Assembly (NCBI GenBank): GCA_934446365.1
Contig: CAKSDZ010000007.1
Coordinates: 16,412-80,411 of the forward strand
Source of the DNA: an uncultured Eubacteriales bacterium
Lineage (GTDB): Bacteria; Bacillota; Clostridia; Oscillospirales; CAG-272
Direction: 5' to 3'
Length of the DNA stretch: 64,000 nt
Of this stretch, positions 1-8,748 are shown piece after piece (the first letter of the stretch is position 1; each line of letters begins with the position of its first letter). Made by a program: the position numbers and the translations under genes. The notes under the pieces were generated by a model. It worked only from the letters and a program-made list of their open reading frames with translations. It ran no database searches and was not told where the DNA came from.

Positions 1-512
1 TCGACGAGCCGACCAATCACCTCGATATCGCCTCGCGCGAGGCGCTCGAGGATGCGCTGCTCGCCTTCGGCGGAACCATCATCGCCGTATCGCACGACCG
101 ATATTTTATGAAAAAGCTCGCGACGCGCATTTTCGATATGACAAAGGGCTTCACCGATTACCGCGGCAGCTTCGACGAATATCTTGAATTTAAAGAGAAG
201 CAGGAAACCGCAGGATACGATAGCAAAACGGCAAAAGCGGAATCCGAAAACAAGGCAAAATATGTGGAGAGCAAGAAGCTTGCGGCCGAAATCCGCAAGG
301 CTGAAAAGCGCATCGAGCGCGCGGAAGAGGAAATCGACGCGCTTGACAGAGAGCGAAAGGCGCTTGAAGCCGAAATGAATGACGAGGCCGCGACGGACTA
401 TGTGCGGCTTTCCGAAATCACAGTGCGGATAGAGGAAATCGGGAAACGGACGGACGAGCTGTTCCTCGACATGGAGAAAGCGGAAAAATTCCTGTCGGAA
501 AACAAATTCTGA
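1..512 (+). CDS. ABC-F family ATPase, C-terminal part (5' end outside window)
   Basis: The open frame runs in from the left edge, so only the last ~169 residues are seen. It opens on the Walker B/D-loop stretch DEPTNHLD and continues to the H-switch SHDRYF, which marks the second nucleotide-binding domain of an ABC protein. A 'YRGSFDEYLEFKEK' segment and a Lys/Glu-rich tail with coiled-coil heptads follow. No membrane segments are seen. This order is that of ABC-F proteins (EttA/Uup/YdiF type), cytosolic ribosome-associated ATPases that act on translation rather than transport. Which ABC-F subgroup cannot be told without the missing half. The next gene starts 16 bases later. Confidence 0.85.
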   Translation, partial: DEPTNHLDIASREALEDALLAFGGTIIAVSHDRYFMKKLATRIFDMTKGFTDYRGSFDEYLEFKEKQETAGYDSKTAKAESENKAKYVESKKLAAEIRKAEKRIERAEEEIDALDRERKALEAEMNDEAATDYVRLSEITVRIEEIGKRTDELFLDMEKAEKFLSENKF

Positions 513-528
513 CGGCAAGGACATGTAT

Positions 529-1806
529 ATGGAAAAACGAAAAATCGCCGTCGTGGGCGCCGGCGCCGCCGGCATGACCGCGGCCGGACGCGCAGCCGGG
601 CTTGGATGTGAGGTTACGCTCTTTGAGCGCAATTCCCTGCTCGGCAAAAAGCTCGGCATCACCGGCAAAGGGCGGTGCAACCTCACAAATGACTGCACCC
701 CCGACGAATTCATCAAAAATATAACGTCAAACGGGAAGTTTCTCTTCTCCGCCGTCAACCGTTTCACGCCTGCCGATACGATGATGTTTTTTGAATCGCT
801 GGGCGTACCGCTCAAAACGGAGCGCGGCAGGCGGGTATTCCCCGTCTCCGACCGGGCGCTCGACGTTGTGCTCGCACTCAAACGGTACTGCACCGAAAAC
901 GGCTGCCGCATTGTCTGCGACCGCATCACGGGATTTCTCCAAAACGCGGACGGCACGCTTTCCGGCGTGCGCTCCGAATCCAAGAAATACGACGGCTTCG
1001 ATGCCGTGCTCCTTTGCACGGGCGGCCTCTCCTATCCCGGCACCGGCTCAACCGGAGACGGTTATCGGCTCGCCGCGTCCGTCGGACACACGATAACGCC
1101 CCCCGTCCCGTCGCTTGTAGGGCTGGAATCGGACGCACCGCTCTGTCCCGCCGCGCAGGGACTTTCCCTCAAAAACGCGGAAATCCGCGTGCTCGATACG
1201 GAAACGAACAAAATCATCTACCGCGATTTCGGAGAAATGCTCTTCTGCCACTTCGGCATAAGCGGTCCCGTAATCCTTTCCGCCTCGGCGCATATGCGTC
1301 CCATGAAAAGCGGAAAATATACCGTAATGATCGACCTCAAGCCCGCACTGGACAGAGAGACGCTCGACCGCAGGCTCCTCTCCGATTTTCAGAAATTCAA
1401 AAACAGAAATTTCGCAAATGCCTTCGACGACCTTCTGCCGTCGAAGCTGCGTGCGCCGTTCGTCTGCATTTGCGGCATTCCGCCCGAAAAGAAAATCAAC
1501 GCCGTTACACACGAGGAACGTCGCAAGATTGCGGAGCTTTTGAAAGGGCTTCCGATTGAAATCACCGGCTTTCGTCCGATCTCGGAGGCAATCGTCACAA
1601 GCGGCGGCGTTACGGTATCGGAAATCGAACCGCAGACCATGCGCTCAAAGCTCTGTCCGAATCTGTATTTTGCGGGAGAGCTCATGGATCTCGACGCCTA
1701 TACCGGCGGCTTTAATCTGCAAATCGCATTTTCCACGGCTATGGCGGCGGCAAATGCCGCGGCTCGGCCGATATCGGACTGCATAAATAGGAAAGGAAAC
1801 GAATAA
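529..1806 (+). CDS. NAD(P)/FAD-dependent oxidoreductase, BaiN/HI0933 (YhiN) family
   Basis: A 425-residue flavoprotein. The N-terminal Rossmann dinucleotide site is GAGAAG at residues 10-15. The family-typical GKGRCN motif lies near residue 45, and the C-terminal stretch YFAGELMDLDAYTGGFNLQ closes the FAD-binding fold. I chose the ATG at 529 because AAGGA at 517-521 sits 7 bases upstream; an in-frame ATG at 523 would leave almost no spacing. Members are annotated as aminoacetone-oxidase-like or flavoprotein dehydrogenases, and BaiN acts on bile-acid intermediates in gut clostridia, but most have no proven substrate. None should be assumed here. It stands directly upstream of cmk. Confidence 0.85.
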   Translation: MEKRKIAVVGAGAAGMTAAGRAAGLGCEVTLFERNSLLGKKLGITGKGRCNLTNDCTPDEFIKNITSNGKFLFSAVNRFTPADTMMFFESLGVPLKTERGRRVFPVSDRALDVVLALKRYCTENGCRIVCDRITGFLQNADGTLSGVRSESKKYDGFDAVLLCTGGLSYPGTGSTGDGYRLAASVGHTITPPVPSLVGLESDAPLCPAAQGLSLKNAEIRVLDTETNKIIYRDFGEMLFCHFGISGPVILSASAHMRPMKSGKYTVMIDLKPALDRETLDRRLLSDFQKFKNRNFANAFDDLLPSKLRAPFVCICGIPPEKKINAVTHEERRKIAELLKGLPIEITGFRPISEAIVTSGGVTVSEIEPQTMRSKLCPNLYFAGELMDLDAYTGGFNLQIAFSTAMAAANAAARPISDCINRKGNE

Positions 1807-1810
1807 AATC

Positions 1811-2476
1811 ATGAATATCGCCATCGACGGCCCCTCCGGAGCCGGCAAAAGCACGCTGGCAAAGGCGCTCGCGGCAAGACTTGGATTCCTCTATACCGAT
1901 ACCGGCGCGCTCTACCGCACCATCGCCCTCGCGGTCAAGCGCCGCGGCCTCTCGCCCGACGACAAGGATTCGGTCGTGGCCTTGCTGCCCGACATCAAAA
2001 TTTCCTTACAATACATCGACGGAGAACAAAAGCTCTATCTCGACGGCGAGGAGGTCGGCGGACTCATCCGCACCAATGAAATCTCCTCATACGCCTCCAA
2101 GGTTTCCGCCATTCCCGAGGTGAGAGGCTTTCTGCTTGAGCTCCAGCGCGATATTGCGAGAAAAAACAACGTGATTATGGACGGGCGCGATATCGGCACC
2201 GTCATTCTGCCGGATGCCGAGGTCAAATTCTTTGTGACCGTATCCGACGACGAGCGCGCACGCCGCCGTCACCGCGAGCTCTTGGCGCGCGGTGAGGTCA
2301 TCACGCTTTCGGATGTGAAGCGCACCATGGCGGAGCGGGACCGCTGCGACAGCACGAGAAAAATCGCGCCCGCCGTACCGGCCGGGGACGCCGTTTTTCT
2401 CGACAACACAGGAGATTTTGAAGAAACCGTCGAACGCGCGCTTTCCGTGATAAGGAGCAGGATGAAATATGAATAA
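1811..2476 (+). CDS. cmk: Cytidylate kinase
   Basis: Phosphorylates CMP and dCMP with ATP, in the cytosol, feeding CTP and dCTP pools. The P-loop GPSGAGKST lies at residues 7-15, with the family signatures DTGALYR just after and DGRDIGT near residue 155. The length of 221 residues is normal. The start follows AGGAAACG with good spacing. The last 8 bases overlap plsC, and plsC overlaps ispH/rpsA, giving the cmk-plsC-ispH/rpsA order that is common in Clostridia and implies one transcript. Confidence 0.96.
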   Translation: MNIAIDGPSGAGKSTLAKALAARLGFLYTDTGALYRTIALAVKRRGLSPDDKDSVVALLPDIKISLQYIDGEQKLYLDGEEVGGLIRTNEISSYASKVSAIPEVRGFLLELQRDIARKNNVIMDGRDIGTVILPDAEVKFFVTVSDDERARRRHRELLARGEVITLSDVKRTMAERDRCDSTRKIAPAVPAGDAVFLDNTGDFEETVERALSVIRSRMKYE

Positions 2477-3107
2477 AGGCTATCGCTTTCTGCAAATCCT
2501 ATTAAAGCCCTTCTATAAAATATTCTATCGCATGCGCGTCACGGGACTGGAAAACGAGCTTCCCGAGGGGCTCTGCATCATCTGCGCCAATCACATCAGT
2601 ATGCATGATATTTTCCTCATCGCCGTCAACCTAAAACGCCAGATTTTCTTCTTCGCCAAAAAAGAGCTTTTCAAAAATCCGCTGCTTGCAAAGTTCCTGC
2701 GCAGCTTCGGCACCATCTCCGTCAACCGCGGCACGGTCGATCTGCATTCGATCACCGCGACCATCGAGGTGCTGCGCTCCGGCGGATACATCGGGCTTTT
2801 CCCGCAGGGCACGAGGATGCCGGACAAGGAACCGTCCGCAGAGGATGTCAAAAGCGGCGTCGGACTCATCGCCTACCGCGCGAAAAGTAACGTCCTGCCC
2901 GTTTATATCCAGACCAAAAACAACAGAATCCGCCTGTTCCGCCCCGTAACGGTCATCATCGGCAAGCCGATTTTATATGATGAGCTTGGCTTCGAGAAAG
3001 GCGGAATGGCGGAATACGACGCCGCTTCCAAGCGCATCTTCGAGAGAATACTGGAAATCGGAAAAGCGGCGGAAAACGGAGATCATCATGAAAATCAAAA
3101 CGGCTGA
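2469..3107 (+). CDS. plsC: 1-acylglycerol-3-phosphate O-acyltransferase (PlsC family)
   Basis: Adds the second acyl chain to lysophosphatidic acid to make phosphatidic acid at the inner face of the membrane. The catalytic HX4D motif is H42-ISMH-D47. The second motif reads FPQGTR at residues 111-116, where the usual form is EGTR, a tolerated substitution. The 212-residue length is right for the bacterial family, and the N-terminus is amphipathic or weakly hydrophobic. It overlaps cmk by 8 bases and ispH/rpsA by 20, so translation is probably coupled. Confidence 0.92.
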   Translation: MNKGYRFLQILLKPFYKIFYRMRVTGLENELPEGLCIICANHISMHDIFLIAVNLKRQIFFFAKKELFKNPLLAKFLRSFGTISVNRGTVDLHSITATIEVLRSGGYIGLFPQGTRMPDKEPSAEDVKSGVGLIAYRAKSNVLPVYIQTKNNRIRLFRPVTVIIGKPILYDELGFEKGGMAEYDAASKRIFERILEIGKAAENGDHHENQNG

Positions 3108-5091
3108 ATACGCCGGCTTCTGCTTCGGCGTAAAGCGTGCGGTCGACGCGGTATCTGAGCTTGTAGACTCGCGTCCGGACGCTAAAATCCATACGATCGG
3201 ACAGCTGATTCACAATCCCGCCGTCACGAAAAAGCTCTCCGAAAAGGGCGTTGTCACCGTCAGAGAAAATGAGCTTGACCGTGTGCTCGCCGAAGCGCCT
3301 GCCCGCTCGGTCTTTGTCGTCCGGACGCACGGCGTCCCGCTTTCCATCAAAGAAAAGCTGGCGGCTTTCGTTCAGAAAAATCCCGAATCGGAAATTCTCG
3401 ACATGACCTGCCCTTTTGTCGCAAAAATCTACAAAATCATGGACGACAACACAAACGACGACACTTTCACCGTTCTGCTCGGAGACAGCCGTCATCCCGA
3501 GGTTATCGGCATTTCCAGCCATATCAAAGGCAGCTACCGGGTATTCGCGGACTGCGGTGAGATCGAATCCGCCTATCATTGTGGAGAATTACATGATTTT
3601 GAATCGAAAAGAACAATTTTAGCCTCACAGACAACACATAATTTAGCAGATTATCAAAAAACAAAAAAATTTCTCGAAAAGCTATATACAAACGGATTAT
3701 TTTTTGATACAATATGTAATGTTACGGAAACGCGGCAAATAGAAGTCGACGCGCTTTCAAGAGAATGCGACGGCATGCTTATCGTCGGCGGTGCGGAAAG
3801 TTCCAATACCAAAAAGCTTTTCGATATCAGCCGCGGCAACTGCCCCGAAACCTATCTTGTCGAATCGGCGGCCGATATTCCGTCAAGCATAAAAACGATG
3901 ACCGGCACCGTCGGCATCGCGGCCGGAGCGTCAACACCCGGCTACATAATTGAGGAGGTACAAAACACCATGAGCGAACAGGAAAATTTCGCACAGCTTC
4001 TTGAAGAATCTTTCAAAACTTTAAATACAGGAGACACCGTCCGCGGCATCGTTACTTCGGTTTCCGGAACCGAAGTCCACGTCGATATCGGCTCGAAAGT
4101 AACCGGCATCCTCACGCTGGAAAACGTGACGGAAGACCCGCAGGCAAAGCTGGAAGATATGTTCAAGGTCGGCGACGAGGTGGAAGCCATCGCCGTGCGC
4201 GTCAGCGATATCGACGGAATCGCAACGCTTTCCAAAAAGAAAATCGACGCACACAACAACTGGTCCAAAATTCTCGAAGCCAAAGAAACGGGAGCGGTTT
4301 TGGAGGGCAAGGTCACCGAAGCCGTCAAGGGCGGCGTAATCGTCTATGCCCTCTCGCAGAGGGTTTTCATCCCTGCATCTCAGACACCCGTGCCGAAAGA
4401 CGGAGACCTTTCCACACTGGTCGGAACCAAACAGAGATTCAAAATCATCGACATCAAGGAAGAAAGACGCCGCGCAGTCGGCTCGATCCGCGTTGTCGCA
4501 AGAGAAGAAAGAAAGGCACAGCTCGAAAAATTCTGGTCGGAAATCGAAATCGGCAAGCATTATACGGGCAAGGTCAAGAGCCTGACCTCCTACGGCGCGT
4601 TCATCGATCTCGGCGGCATCGACGGAATGGTTCACAATTCGGAGCTTTCTTGGCTCAGAATCTCGAGCCCCAAGGATGTCGTTTCCGTCGGCGATACGCT
4701 TGAAGTCTTCGTCAAGGATTTCGACCGCGAGAAAAACAGAATCTCGCTCGGCTACAAGACAGAGGAAAACAACCCGTGGAAGCTCTTCACGGACAAATAT
4801 AACGTAGACGACGTGGTTCCCGTCACCATCGTATCGATGATGCCTTTCGGCGCGTTCGCGCAGATCATTCCCGGCGTAGACGGACTGATCCACATTTCCC
4901 AAATCGCCGACCGCAAGCTGGCAAGTCCCTCCGAGGTGCTCACCAAGGGGCAGGTCGTCGATGCGAAGATCACCGACATCGATACGGAAAACTGCAAGGT
5001 CAGCCTCTCCATCCGTGCCCTTTTGAACAAAGACGCGGACGGCGTTTCCGAAGAGGATATCGCAGCCTACGAGGTCTCCGGCAACGAATAA
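3088..5091 (+). CDS. ispH-rpsA: Fusion of 4-hydroxy-3-methylbut-2-enyl diphosphate reductase (IspH) and ribosomal protein S1
   Basis: A 667-residue two-part protein. The first ~290 residues are IspH, the last enzyme of the MEP isoprenoid pathway. The three Fe-S cysteines are visible at C12 (GFCFGV), C108 (DMTCPF) and C210 (DTICNV), as are the substrate histidines (H42 in IHNP, H81, H136 in RHPEVIG). The rest carries four S1 RNA-binding repeats, as in ribosomal protein S1. The joint falls at an internal Met followed by an acidic linker. The start at 3088 has GGAG just upstream inside plsC and begins the IspH motif at once. This fusion is known in Clostridia. A clean hairpin terminator follows the stop. 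Confidence 0.95.
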   Translation: MKIKTAEYAGFCFGVKRAVDAVSELVDSRPDAKIHTIGQLIHNPAVTKKLSEKGVVTVRENELDRVLAEAPARSVFVVRTHGVPLSIKEKLAAFVQKNPESEILDMTCPFVAKIYKIMDDNTNDDTFTVLLGDSRHPEVIGISSHIKGSYRVFADCGEIESAYHCGELHDFESKRTILASQTTHNLADYQKTKKFLEKLYTNGLFFDTICNVTETRQIEVDALSRECDGMLIVGGAESSNTKKLFDISRGNCPETYLVESAADIPSSIKTMTGTVGIAAGASTPGYIIEEVQNTMSEQENFAQLLEESFKTLNTGDTVRGIVTSVSGTEVHVDIGSKVTGILTLENVTEDPQAKLEDMFKVGDEVEAIAVRVSDIDGIATLSKKKIDAHNNWSKILEAKETGAVLEGKVTEAVKGGVIVYALSQRVFIPASQTPVPKDGDLSTLVGTKQRFKIIDIKEERRRAVGSIRVVAREERKAQLEKFWSEIEIGKHYTGKVKSLTSYGAFIDLGGIDGMVHNSELSWLRISSPKDVVSVGDTLEVFVKDFDREKNRISLGYKTEENNPWKLFTDKYNVDDVVPVTIVSMMPFGAFAQIIPGVDGLIHISQIADRKLASPSEVLTKGQVVDAKITDIDTENCKVSLSIRALLNKDADGVSEEDIAAYEVSGNE

Positions 5092-5106
5092 TATCAACTA
5101 AAAAAA

Positions 5107-5136
5107 TAAAATGCCGCATCATGCGGCATTTTATTT
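5107..5136 (+). terminator. Rho-independent terminator after ispH/rpsA
   Basis: The stem is ATGCCGCA (5111-5118) with TGCGGCAT (5122-5129), loop TCA, flanked by A-rich DNA upstream and TTATTTTT downstream. It ends the cmk-plsC-ispH/rpsA transcript 15 bases after the stop codon. The A-tract also gives it some activity in reverse. Confidence 0.9.
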
Positions 5137-5149
5137 TTCTGCTTTTCAC

Positions 5150-5178
5150 TTGACATGAGCGCATCGATATGATAGACT
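5150..5178 (+). promoter_or_regulatory. SigA-type promoter of the lipoprotein gene
   Basis: TTGACA at 5150-5155 and TAGACT at 5173-5178 are separated by 17 bases. This lies between the terminator of the upstream operon and the strong ribosome site GGAGG (5214-5218) of the lipoprotein gene, so that gene is probably transcribed alone. Confidence 0.7.
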
Positions 5179-5223
5179 GAAAGCAGCCAATGAGCGCCAT
5201 ATTATTATCATTCGGAGGTTATT

Positions 5224-5721
5224 ATGAAACGCATTTCCAGCATTGCCCTTATCATCGTCCTCATGGCAGCACTTTTCCTCAGCGGATGCGCGCTGTTTGA
5301 AGCGTCGCCCAAAACATTTACCAAAGCCGGCATGAGCATCACCCTAACCGACCGGTTTACGGAGCGGGATTATGTCTCCTTCACAGCCGTATATGATTCT
5401 CAATATGTCGCGGTATTCGTCTTAAAAGAGGAATTTACCCTTTTTGAAGGCTCAGCCCTCGGAAAAAATTCTTCCCTTAACGATTATGCAAACGCCGTGA
5501 TTCTCGCCAACGGCTTGGACGTCTCTCCCGTTACCGAAGATGGACTCACATTCTTTACTTACCAAAAGGAAAACAACGGCACCGACTGCACGTATTTTGC
5601 AACCGTCCATAAGAGCGACGACGCTTTTTGGCTGATTCAATTTTCGGCAAAAACCGAACAGTACGAGTCGCAGAAAGACAACATTTTGACTTACGCGAAA
5701 TCCGTTTCATTTTCTTCTTGA
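5224..5721 (+). CDS. Lipoprotein of unknown function
   Basis: A 165-residue protein with a lipoprotein signal peptide: a basic start (MKR), a hydrophobic stretch and the lipobox LSGC with C22 as the lipidated residue, so it sits on the outer face of the membrane. The mature part is a compact alternating-strand sequence with several aromatic residues and no catalytic motif that I recognise. It resembles the small PsbP-like or substrate-sensor lipoproteins of Firmicutes only in general style. GGAGG lies 5 bases upstream of the start. It has its own promoter and terminator and no functional neighbours. Confidence 0.8.
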   Translation: MKRISSIALIIVLMAALFLSGCALFEASPKTFTKAGMSITLTDRFTERDYVSFTAVYDSQYVAVFVLKEEFTLFEGSALGKNSSLNDYANAVILANGLDVSPVTEDGLTFFTYQKENNGTDCTYFATVHKSDDAFWLIQFSAKTEQYESQKDNILTYAKSVSFSS

Positions 5722-5742
5722 TTCAATCGGCATCGATTCAAT

Positions 5743-5785
5743 AAAGACGGCACCACCTTTACGAGGTGTGCCGTCTTTCTTTTTT
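5743..5785 (+). terminator. Terminator shared by the convergent lipoprotein and beta-glucosidase genes
   Basis: A long stem pairs AAAGACGGCAC-CACCT (5743-5758) with AGGTG-TGCCGTCTTT (5764-5778), with one bulged base, followed by CTTTTTTTATTTT on the plus strand. The minus-strand side has a shorter T run, so it is strongest for the lipoprotein gene but lies between both stops. Confidence 0.88.
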
Positions 5786-7908
5786 TATTTTACGACCTTC
5801 AAAATCGTTTTTTGCAGAGAATCAAGTCCTCCGCCGACCATGATTTCAAATTCGCCGGGCTCCACCACCGATTCTCCGTCGGCATCAATGAGAGACAGGG
5901 ACGACACCGGAAGTTCAAATTTTACGTCGACCGTCTCACCTGCGCGGACAAACACCTTGTCAAAGCCTTTCAGCACGCGCGTGGGCGTCAAAACAGAGCT
6001 GATGACATCGTTGACATAGAGCTCCACGACCTCCTTGCCGTCTCTGTTTCCGGTATTGGTGACCTCCACCGAAACCGTGATTACATCCTCCGGTGAAGCG
6101 ACCTCCTGCGACAAGGTCAGATTCGCATATTCATAAGTCGTAAAGGAAAGGCCGTATCCGAAATCGTAAAGGCTTCCCTCCTCCACATCCATATATTTCC
6201 CGCCGTGCCAGCCGCTGTACTGATTATAATAACACGGAAGCTGCGCAGAAGAGCGCGGAAAAGAGATGGGCAGCTTCCCGCTCGGATTGAAGCGTCCGGC
6301 AATCAGCTCGGCCACACAGAGTCCGCCAAGGTCGCCGCTGTTGAACGATTCAATCACGGCATCCGAATGACGCGCGACCTCTCCAATGCAAAGAGGCTTT
6401 CCGTTCACAAGGACGGTGACCACGGGCTTCCCCGTCTCTTTCAGTCTCGCCACAAGCTCGTTTTGTCTGCCGGACAGTTCAAGATTTGCCCTGTCCTTGG
6501 CCTCGCCGTTCTGGCAAAGACAATCCCCGACGACCGCGATGATGACATCGGCATCCTGCGCCATCGACGCTGCCTCATCGATTGACTCGACAGCGGAATC
6601 CATAATATCACAGCCCTTATGATAAACGACCTCCGACTCCGGAAATACCGTCCGGATTCCGCGAAGCACCGTGTAGACGTCACCCTTCGGCACCGCATCC
6701 GGCTTTGCGCTCGGATGACTGAAATAAGTCCAGTCGCCGTATTGGGCACGAATATCGTCCGCATTCGGGCCGACGACGGCGATTTTTTTCGGAGATGATT
6801 TCAAGGGCAGAATCCCGTTGTTTTCAAGGAGAACAAGGCTTTCCCGCGTCAGCTCGCGGTTGGCCTCGATATGCTCTGTGGAAGCGATCACCGAGCGCGG
6901 CAGACGCTTGCGTTTTCCGTCGAAAAGGCCGAGTGAGAATTTTACCCGCAGAATTCTGCGCACCGCGTCGTCGATCTCCTCCATCGGGATTTTACCCTCC
7001 TTCGCCTGACGGATCGCGGAATCGTAAAAATCATGCGACATCATGCTCATATCATTGCCTGCCGAAATGGCAAGCTGAACCGCCGCGTCATAGCTTTCGG
7101 CGGCCTTTTGCTTGGTACGGAGCGCACCGACGTTGTACCAATCCGTCACGACGAACCCCTCAAAACCGAGCTCCTCCTTTAATACCTCGCGCAAAAGCCT
7201 CCGATGGGCGGTCATCGGCACACCGGAAATCGAGCCGTAGGCAGTCATAACGGTGGAAGCGCCGGCCTTTAACGCTTCCGTAAACGGCGGCAGAAAAACC
7301 TCGCGCAGCTTTCTCTCCGACACCTCGGTGTCATAGGCGTCACGACCGCCGGTCGCCTCGCCATAACCGATATAATGTTTGAGGCACGCTGCGACAAGAC
7401 CATCCTTTTCATAGCCCTTGACGATGGCGGCGCCGAGCTTTCCCGTGAGAAACGGGTCTTCGCCGAACGTTTCGTCGACTCTTCCCCATCTCGTGTCGCG
7501 TCCGAGACAAAGCACCGGAGAAAATACCCAATCGATTCCGTCCGCATTGACCTCGCGCGCCGTCACCTCACCCATTTTTTCAACAAGCCGAGGATTCCAC
7601 GAGCAGGCCGCCGCAAGCTGTGACGGAAAAATCACCGCACCGTTTAAAAGCGAATGACCGTGAATCGCGTCTATTCCGAAAATCGGCGGAATCTTCATCC
7701 GCGTTTTGTCCGCATCGGCGCGAATTTCCTCCGTCTGCTCTCCCAGCACATGGAGAAAAGAACCTGCTCCGAGCTTCTGAAAACGTTCAAAAACCTCGGG
7801 ACGGAAGGATTCGTAGCTGATCTGCTGCATTTGGCCGATTTTCTCCTCGACCGTCATCTGTGCGAGCATCTCCGTGATCCGGCGCTCGGTATTTTTATCT
7901 GTTTTCAT
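5785..7908 (-). CDS. Glycoside hydrolase family 3 beta-glucosidase
   Basis: A 707-residue GH3 enzyme that releases terminal beta-linked sugars, probably glucose. Domain order: TIM barrel (residues ~1-330) with the substrate-binding KHY at 178-180 and nucleophile D256 in VVTDWYNV, then the alpha/beta sandwich (~360-560), then a C-terminal fibronectin-III-like domain. There is no signal peptide, so it should act in the cytosol on imported oligosaccharides. I chose the ATG at 7908 because AAAGGCGG lies 7-8 bases upstream; an in-frame ATG at 7929 has no such site. It is a single-gene unit with its own promoter. Confidence 0.9.
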   Translation of the reverse strand: MKTDKNTERRITEMLAQMTVEEKIGQMQQISYESFRPEVFERFQKLGAGSFLHVLGEQTEEIRADADKTRMKIPPIFGIDAIHGHSLLNGAVIFPSQLAAACSWNPRLVEKMGEVTAREVNADGIDWVFSPVLCLGRDTRWGRVDETFGEDPFLTGKLGAAIVKGYEKDGLVAACLKHYIGYGEATGGRDAYDTEVSERKLREVFLPPFTEALKAGASTVMTAYGSISGVPMTAHRRLLREVLKEELGFEGFVVTDWYNVGALRTKQKAAESYDAAVQLAISAGNDMSMMSHDFYDSAIRQAKEGKIPMEEIDDAVRRILRVKFSLGLFDGKRKRLPRSVIASTEHIEANRELTRESLVLLENNGILPLKSSPKKIAVVGPNADDIRAQYGDWTYFSHPSAKPDAVPKGDVYTVLRGIRTVFPESEVVYHKGCDIMDSAVESIDEAASMAQDADVIIAVVGDCLCQNGEAKDRANLELSGRQNELVARLKETGKPVVTVLVNGKPLCIGEVARHSDAVIESFNSGDLGGLCVAELIAGRFNPSGKLPISFPRSSAQLPCYYNQYSGWHGGKYMDVEEGSLYDFGYGLSFTTYEYANLTLSQEVASPEDVITVSVEVTNTGNRDGKEVVELYVNDVISSVLTPTRVLKGFDKVFVRAGETVDVKFELPVSSLSLIDADGESVVEPGEFEIMVGGGLDSLQKTILKVVK

Positions 7909-7944
7909 GTGTGATCCGCCTTTCATCATCGATTGATCCGCCTT

Positions 7945-7973
7945 ATTTTATCACATTCCGGCATGCTTTTCAA
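7945..7973 (-). promoter_or_regulatory. Promoter of the GH3 gene
   Basis: Read on the minus strand, TTGAAA (7973-7968) and TAAAAT (7950-7945) are spaced by 17 bases. An 11-base direct repeat, AAGGCGGATCA on the minus strand, occurs at 7934-7944 and 7912-7922, 22 bases apart. The copy nearer the gene contains its ribosome-binding site. Confidence 0.6.
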
Positions 7974-8186
7974 TACCGAAAAAAGGGAAAAACATACAGC
8001 ACCGAAAACAGTCTCGATATCGGCTCGGATTTATCCTCCACATGGGATGACATAACAGGCGATTGCTGCCGTATCGCTTTCTTCTCAATATAAATATATT
8101 TCTGTTAAATATGATATTACACTGATTTCCAATTTCAAAAATGCAAACGAATTTTTAAAAATTTGTGTTTTTTTCTAAAAAATCTA
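7974..8186. other. Non-coding spacer between divergent GH3 and mraZ promoters
   Basis: Between the GH3 promoter and the mraZ promoter there is AT-rich DNA with runs of A and T. No credible gene, hairpin or repeat is seen here. Confidence 0.6.
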
Positions 8187-8215
8187 TTGCATTTTCCCTC
8201 TGATTCCTTTATAAT
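8187..8215 (+). promoter_or_regulatory. Promoter of the division/cell-wall cluster
   Basis: TTGCAT (8187-8192), 17 bases, then a perfect TATAAT (8210-8215). It lies just ahead of the GTGG repeats that form the MraZ operator, so transcription of the whole mraZ-to-divIB run probably starts about base 8222. Confidence 0.8.
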
Positions 8216-8225
8216 GAAAGCATGA

Positions 8226-8251
8226 GTGGTTAATTGTGGTGAAAAGTGGAG
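8226..8251 (+). promoter_or_regulatory. MraZ operator: three GTGG repeats at 10-base spacing
   Basis: GTGG occurs at 8226, 8236 and 8246, exactly 10 bases apart, each followed by two variable bases and a 4-base AT spacer. MraZ proteins are known to bind tandem short G-rich repeats of this kind in front of their own gene and repress the cluster. Position just downstream of the -10 fits repression. Three inverted CCAC copies follow at 8257, 8266 and 8278 with looser spacing. Confidence 0.75.
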
Positions 8252-8315
8252 GTTTTCCACACTTTCCACGGAGTTTTCCACAATCGTTATGCAAAAGAGA
8301 AAGGACGGTGAAATC

Positions 8316-8735
8316 ATGTTCCTCGGTCAGTATGCCCATACCGTAGACGCCAAGGGAAGAGTTTTTGTCCCCGCGAAATATCGCGACGGACTCGGCGAAA
8401 CCTTTGTCATCACCCGCGGAACTGCGAAATGTATCACCGTCTATCCGATGTCGGAATGGGAAAAATTCACCGCGAAAATCGAAGAGCTTCCGCAGGCACA
8501 GGCCGCTAAAATCAGGCGCTTCATTTTCGGCAATGCCTCCGACGTCACCGTTGACGCGCAGGGACGCATCAACATCGCCCAAAATCTTCGCGAATACGCC
8601 GGCATCGATAAAAACGCCGTCATTCTCGGACTCGGCTCCTATCTCGAAATCTGGTCTGAGGAAGCATGGAAGGCGGAAAGTGAGCTCGAAAGCTCCGCGG
8701 AAATCGAAGACCTCATGGTCGCGCTCGGCTGTTAA
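8316..8735 (+). CDS. mraZ: Transcriptional regulator MraZ
   Basis: A 139-residue protein of two SpoVT/AbrB-like half-domains. Each carries the DxxGR DNA-binding motif: D11-AKG-R15 and D80-AQG-R84. MraZ forms a ring and represses the division cluster by binding repeats upstream; such repeats are present (8226-8251). The start at 8316 gives the standard N-terminus MFLGQYxHTxD; an upstream in-frame ATG at 8289 would add non-family residues. The ribosome site is AAGGACGG. rsmH follows after 13 bases. Confidence 0.95.
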   Translation: MFLGQYAHTVDAKGRVFVPAKYRDGLGETFVITRGTAKCITVYPMSEWEKFTAKIEELPQAQAAKIRRFIFGNASDVTVDAQGRINIAQNLREYAGIDKNAVILGLGSYLEIWSEEAWKAESELESSAEIEDLMVALGC

Positions 8736-8748
8736 ACCGGAGGATGAC

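Noticed and set aside
4021..5097. A long open frame on the minus strand opposite the S1 repeats
   Set aside because: It mirrors the codon pattern of ispH/rpsA, has no ribosome site and no recognisable protein; it is a shadow of a well-supported gene.
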